Source: Chloroflexota bacterium (GTDB lineage Bacteria; Chloroflexota; Anaerolineae; Anaerolineales; Anaerolineaceae). From it: 5,613 nt of DNA. Positions within the stretch are counted from its first letter, which is position 1. Each line of letters begins with the position of its first letter. The stretch lies in the NCBI GenBank assembly GCA_021796375.1, contig JAJYJF010000174.1, positions 1-5,613 on the forward strand. Direction: 5' to 3'. A program made the translations under genes and the position numbers. This document shows, one piece after another, positions 5,473-5,613 of this stretch. The notes beneath the pieces were generated by a model. That model ran no database searches and was not told the DNA's origin. It was given only the letters and a program-made list of their open reading frames with translations.

Positions 5473-5507
5473 GGACTCCGCGAGAAGTGTTAGCCCAAAG
5501 TAGTAGA

Positions 5508-5547
5508 GTCCCCTTTTGCCAAAATTAAAATGTCCCCTTTGAAAGGG
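5508..5547 (+). repeat. direct GTCCCCTTT repeats and a 13-bp palindrome in the IS end
   Basis: GTCCCCTTT occurs at 5508-5516 and 5532-5540, starting 24 bases apart, which is just over two helical turns. The second copy runs into CCCTTTGAAAGGG (5535-5547), an odd-length palindrome centred on G5541. Such repeats near an element end are typical of transposase binding sites. The palindrome also carries AAAGGG, the likely ribosome site of the transposase gene, so it could occlude that site in the mRNA. Confidence 0.6.
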
Positions 5548-5554
5548 ACGCAAA

Positions 5555-5613
5555 GTGGACGAACTACTTACGATGAGCAAACAAGAATTATCCCGTCTCG
5601 AAGTCATGCAGCG
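5555..5613 (+). CDS. transposase N-terminus (IS1202/ISNCY-like), 3' part outside the window
   Basis: Nineteen codons are present: VDELLTMSKQELSRLEVMQ, followed by two bases of a further codon. The stretch MSKQELSRLEVMQ resembles the start of integrase-core transposases of the ISNCY/IS1202 group, in which a helix-turn-helix segment follows; this recognition is from memory of the family and rests on few residues. GTG at 5555 is preferred because AAAGGG lies 7 bases upstream and an in-frame TGA (5540-5542) closes the frame. ATG at 5573, in the same frame, is the alternative start and lacks a good ribosome site. Confidence 0.55.
   Translation, partial: MDELLTMSKQELSRLEVMQ

Larger units (their letters stand above)
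5488..5613 (+). mobile_element. left end of an insertion sequence (IS1202/ISNCY-like), continuing past the window
   Basis: Composition drops from GC-rich to AT-rich at about 5485. The sequence then contains repeated GTCCCCTTT blocks and the beginning of a transposase-like gene. The boundary near 5488 (TGTTAGCCC) is a guess from the TG start and the composition change; the matching right end and target duplication are outside the window. The element sits about 15 bases upstream of the tRNA-Pro -35 box. Confidence 0.6.

Overview
The window is mostly a GC-rich bacterial chromosome segment (hand count: 48 of 60 bases G/C in 4021-4080) with one clearly AT-richer islet (24 of 60 in 3001-3060) and the start of an insertion sequence at the right edge. 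The gene set (ALG5-like GT2 enzyme, RNase HII, TerC protein, DUF488 protein, tRNA-Pro with encoded CCA) is compatible with a GC-rich environmental bacterium. My guess is Chloroflexota (Anaerolineae-like), from the look of the proteins only; no marker in the window proves it.

Left part (1-2464), all on the minus strand and read right to left: a small conserved-looking protein of unknown function (2153-2464), a GT2 glycosyltransferase (1397-2125), RNase HII (rnhB, 739-1413, overlapping the glycosyltransferase by 17 bp), a weak terminator-like hairpin (652-672), then a TerC-family membrane protein (542 to beyond base 1). The first three are packed like an operon. TerC may be a distal member or have its own transcription. 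The glycosyltransferase and TerC both appear to start with TTG.

Middle (about 2465-3530): an AT-richer islet with two noncoding stretches around a single 191-residue protein carrying a PD...ExK nuclease-like signature. No methyltransferase or other partner gene lies beside it. The flanks contain several inverted repeats, including a perfect 14-bp palindrome in front of the minus-strand operon and a 30-base imperfect hairpin just after the nuclease-like gene.

Right part (3739-5241), plus strand: a membrane-anchored alpha/beta-hydrolase-fold protein whose nucleophile and catalytic histidine both appear to be substituted, so it is probably a pseudoenzyme. A DUF488 protein follows immediately (stop and start codons abut), suggesting translational coupling.

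End (5242-5613): a complete minus-strand tRNA-Pro(UGG) unit with promoter, tRNA and intrinsic terminator. Just upstream of its promoter lies the left end of an insertion sequence, with repeated GTCCCCTTT blocks and the first 19 codons of a transposase resembling the IS1202/ISNCY group.

The most unusual items are the probable alpha/beta-hydrolase pseudoenzyme coupled to DUF488 and the orphan PD-(D/E)xK-like protein on the AT-rich islet. I see no CRISPR array, rRNA gene or complete multi-gene defence system.
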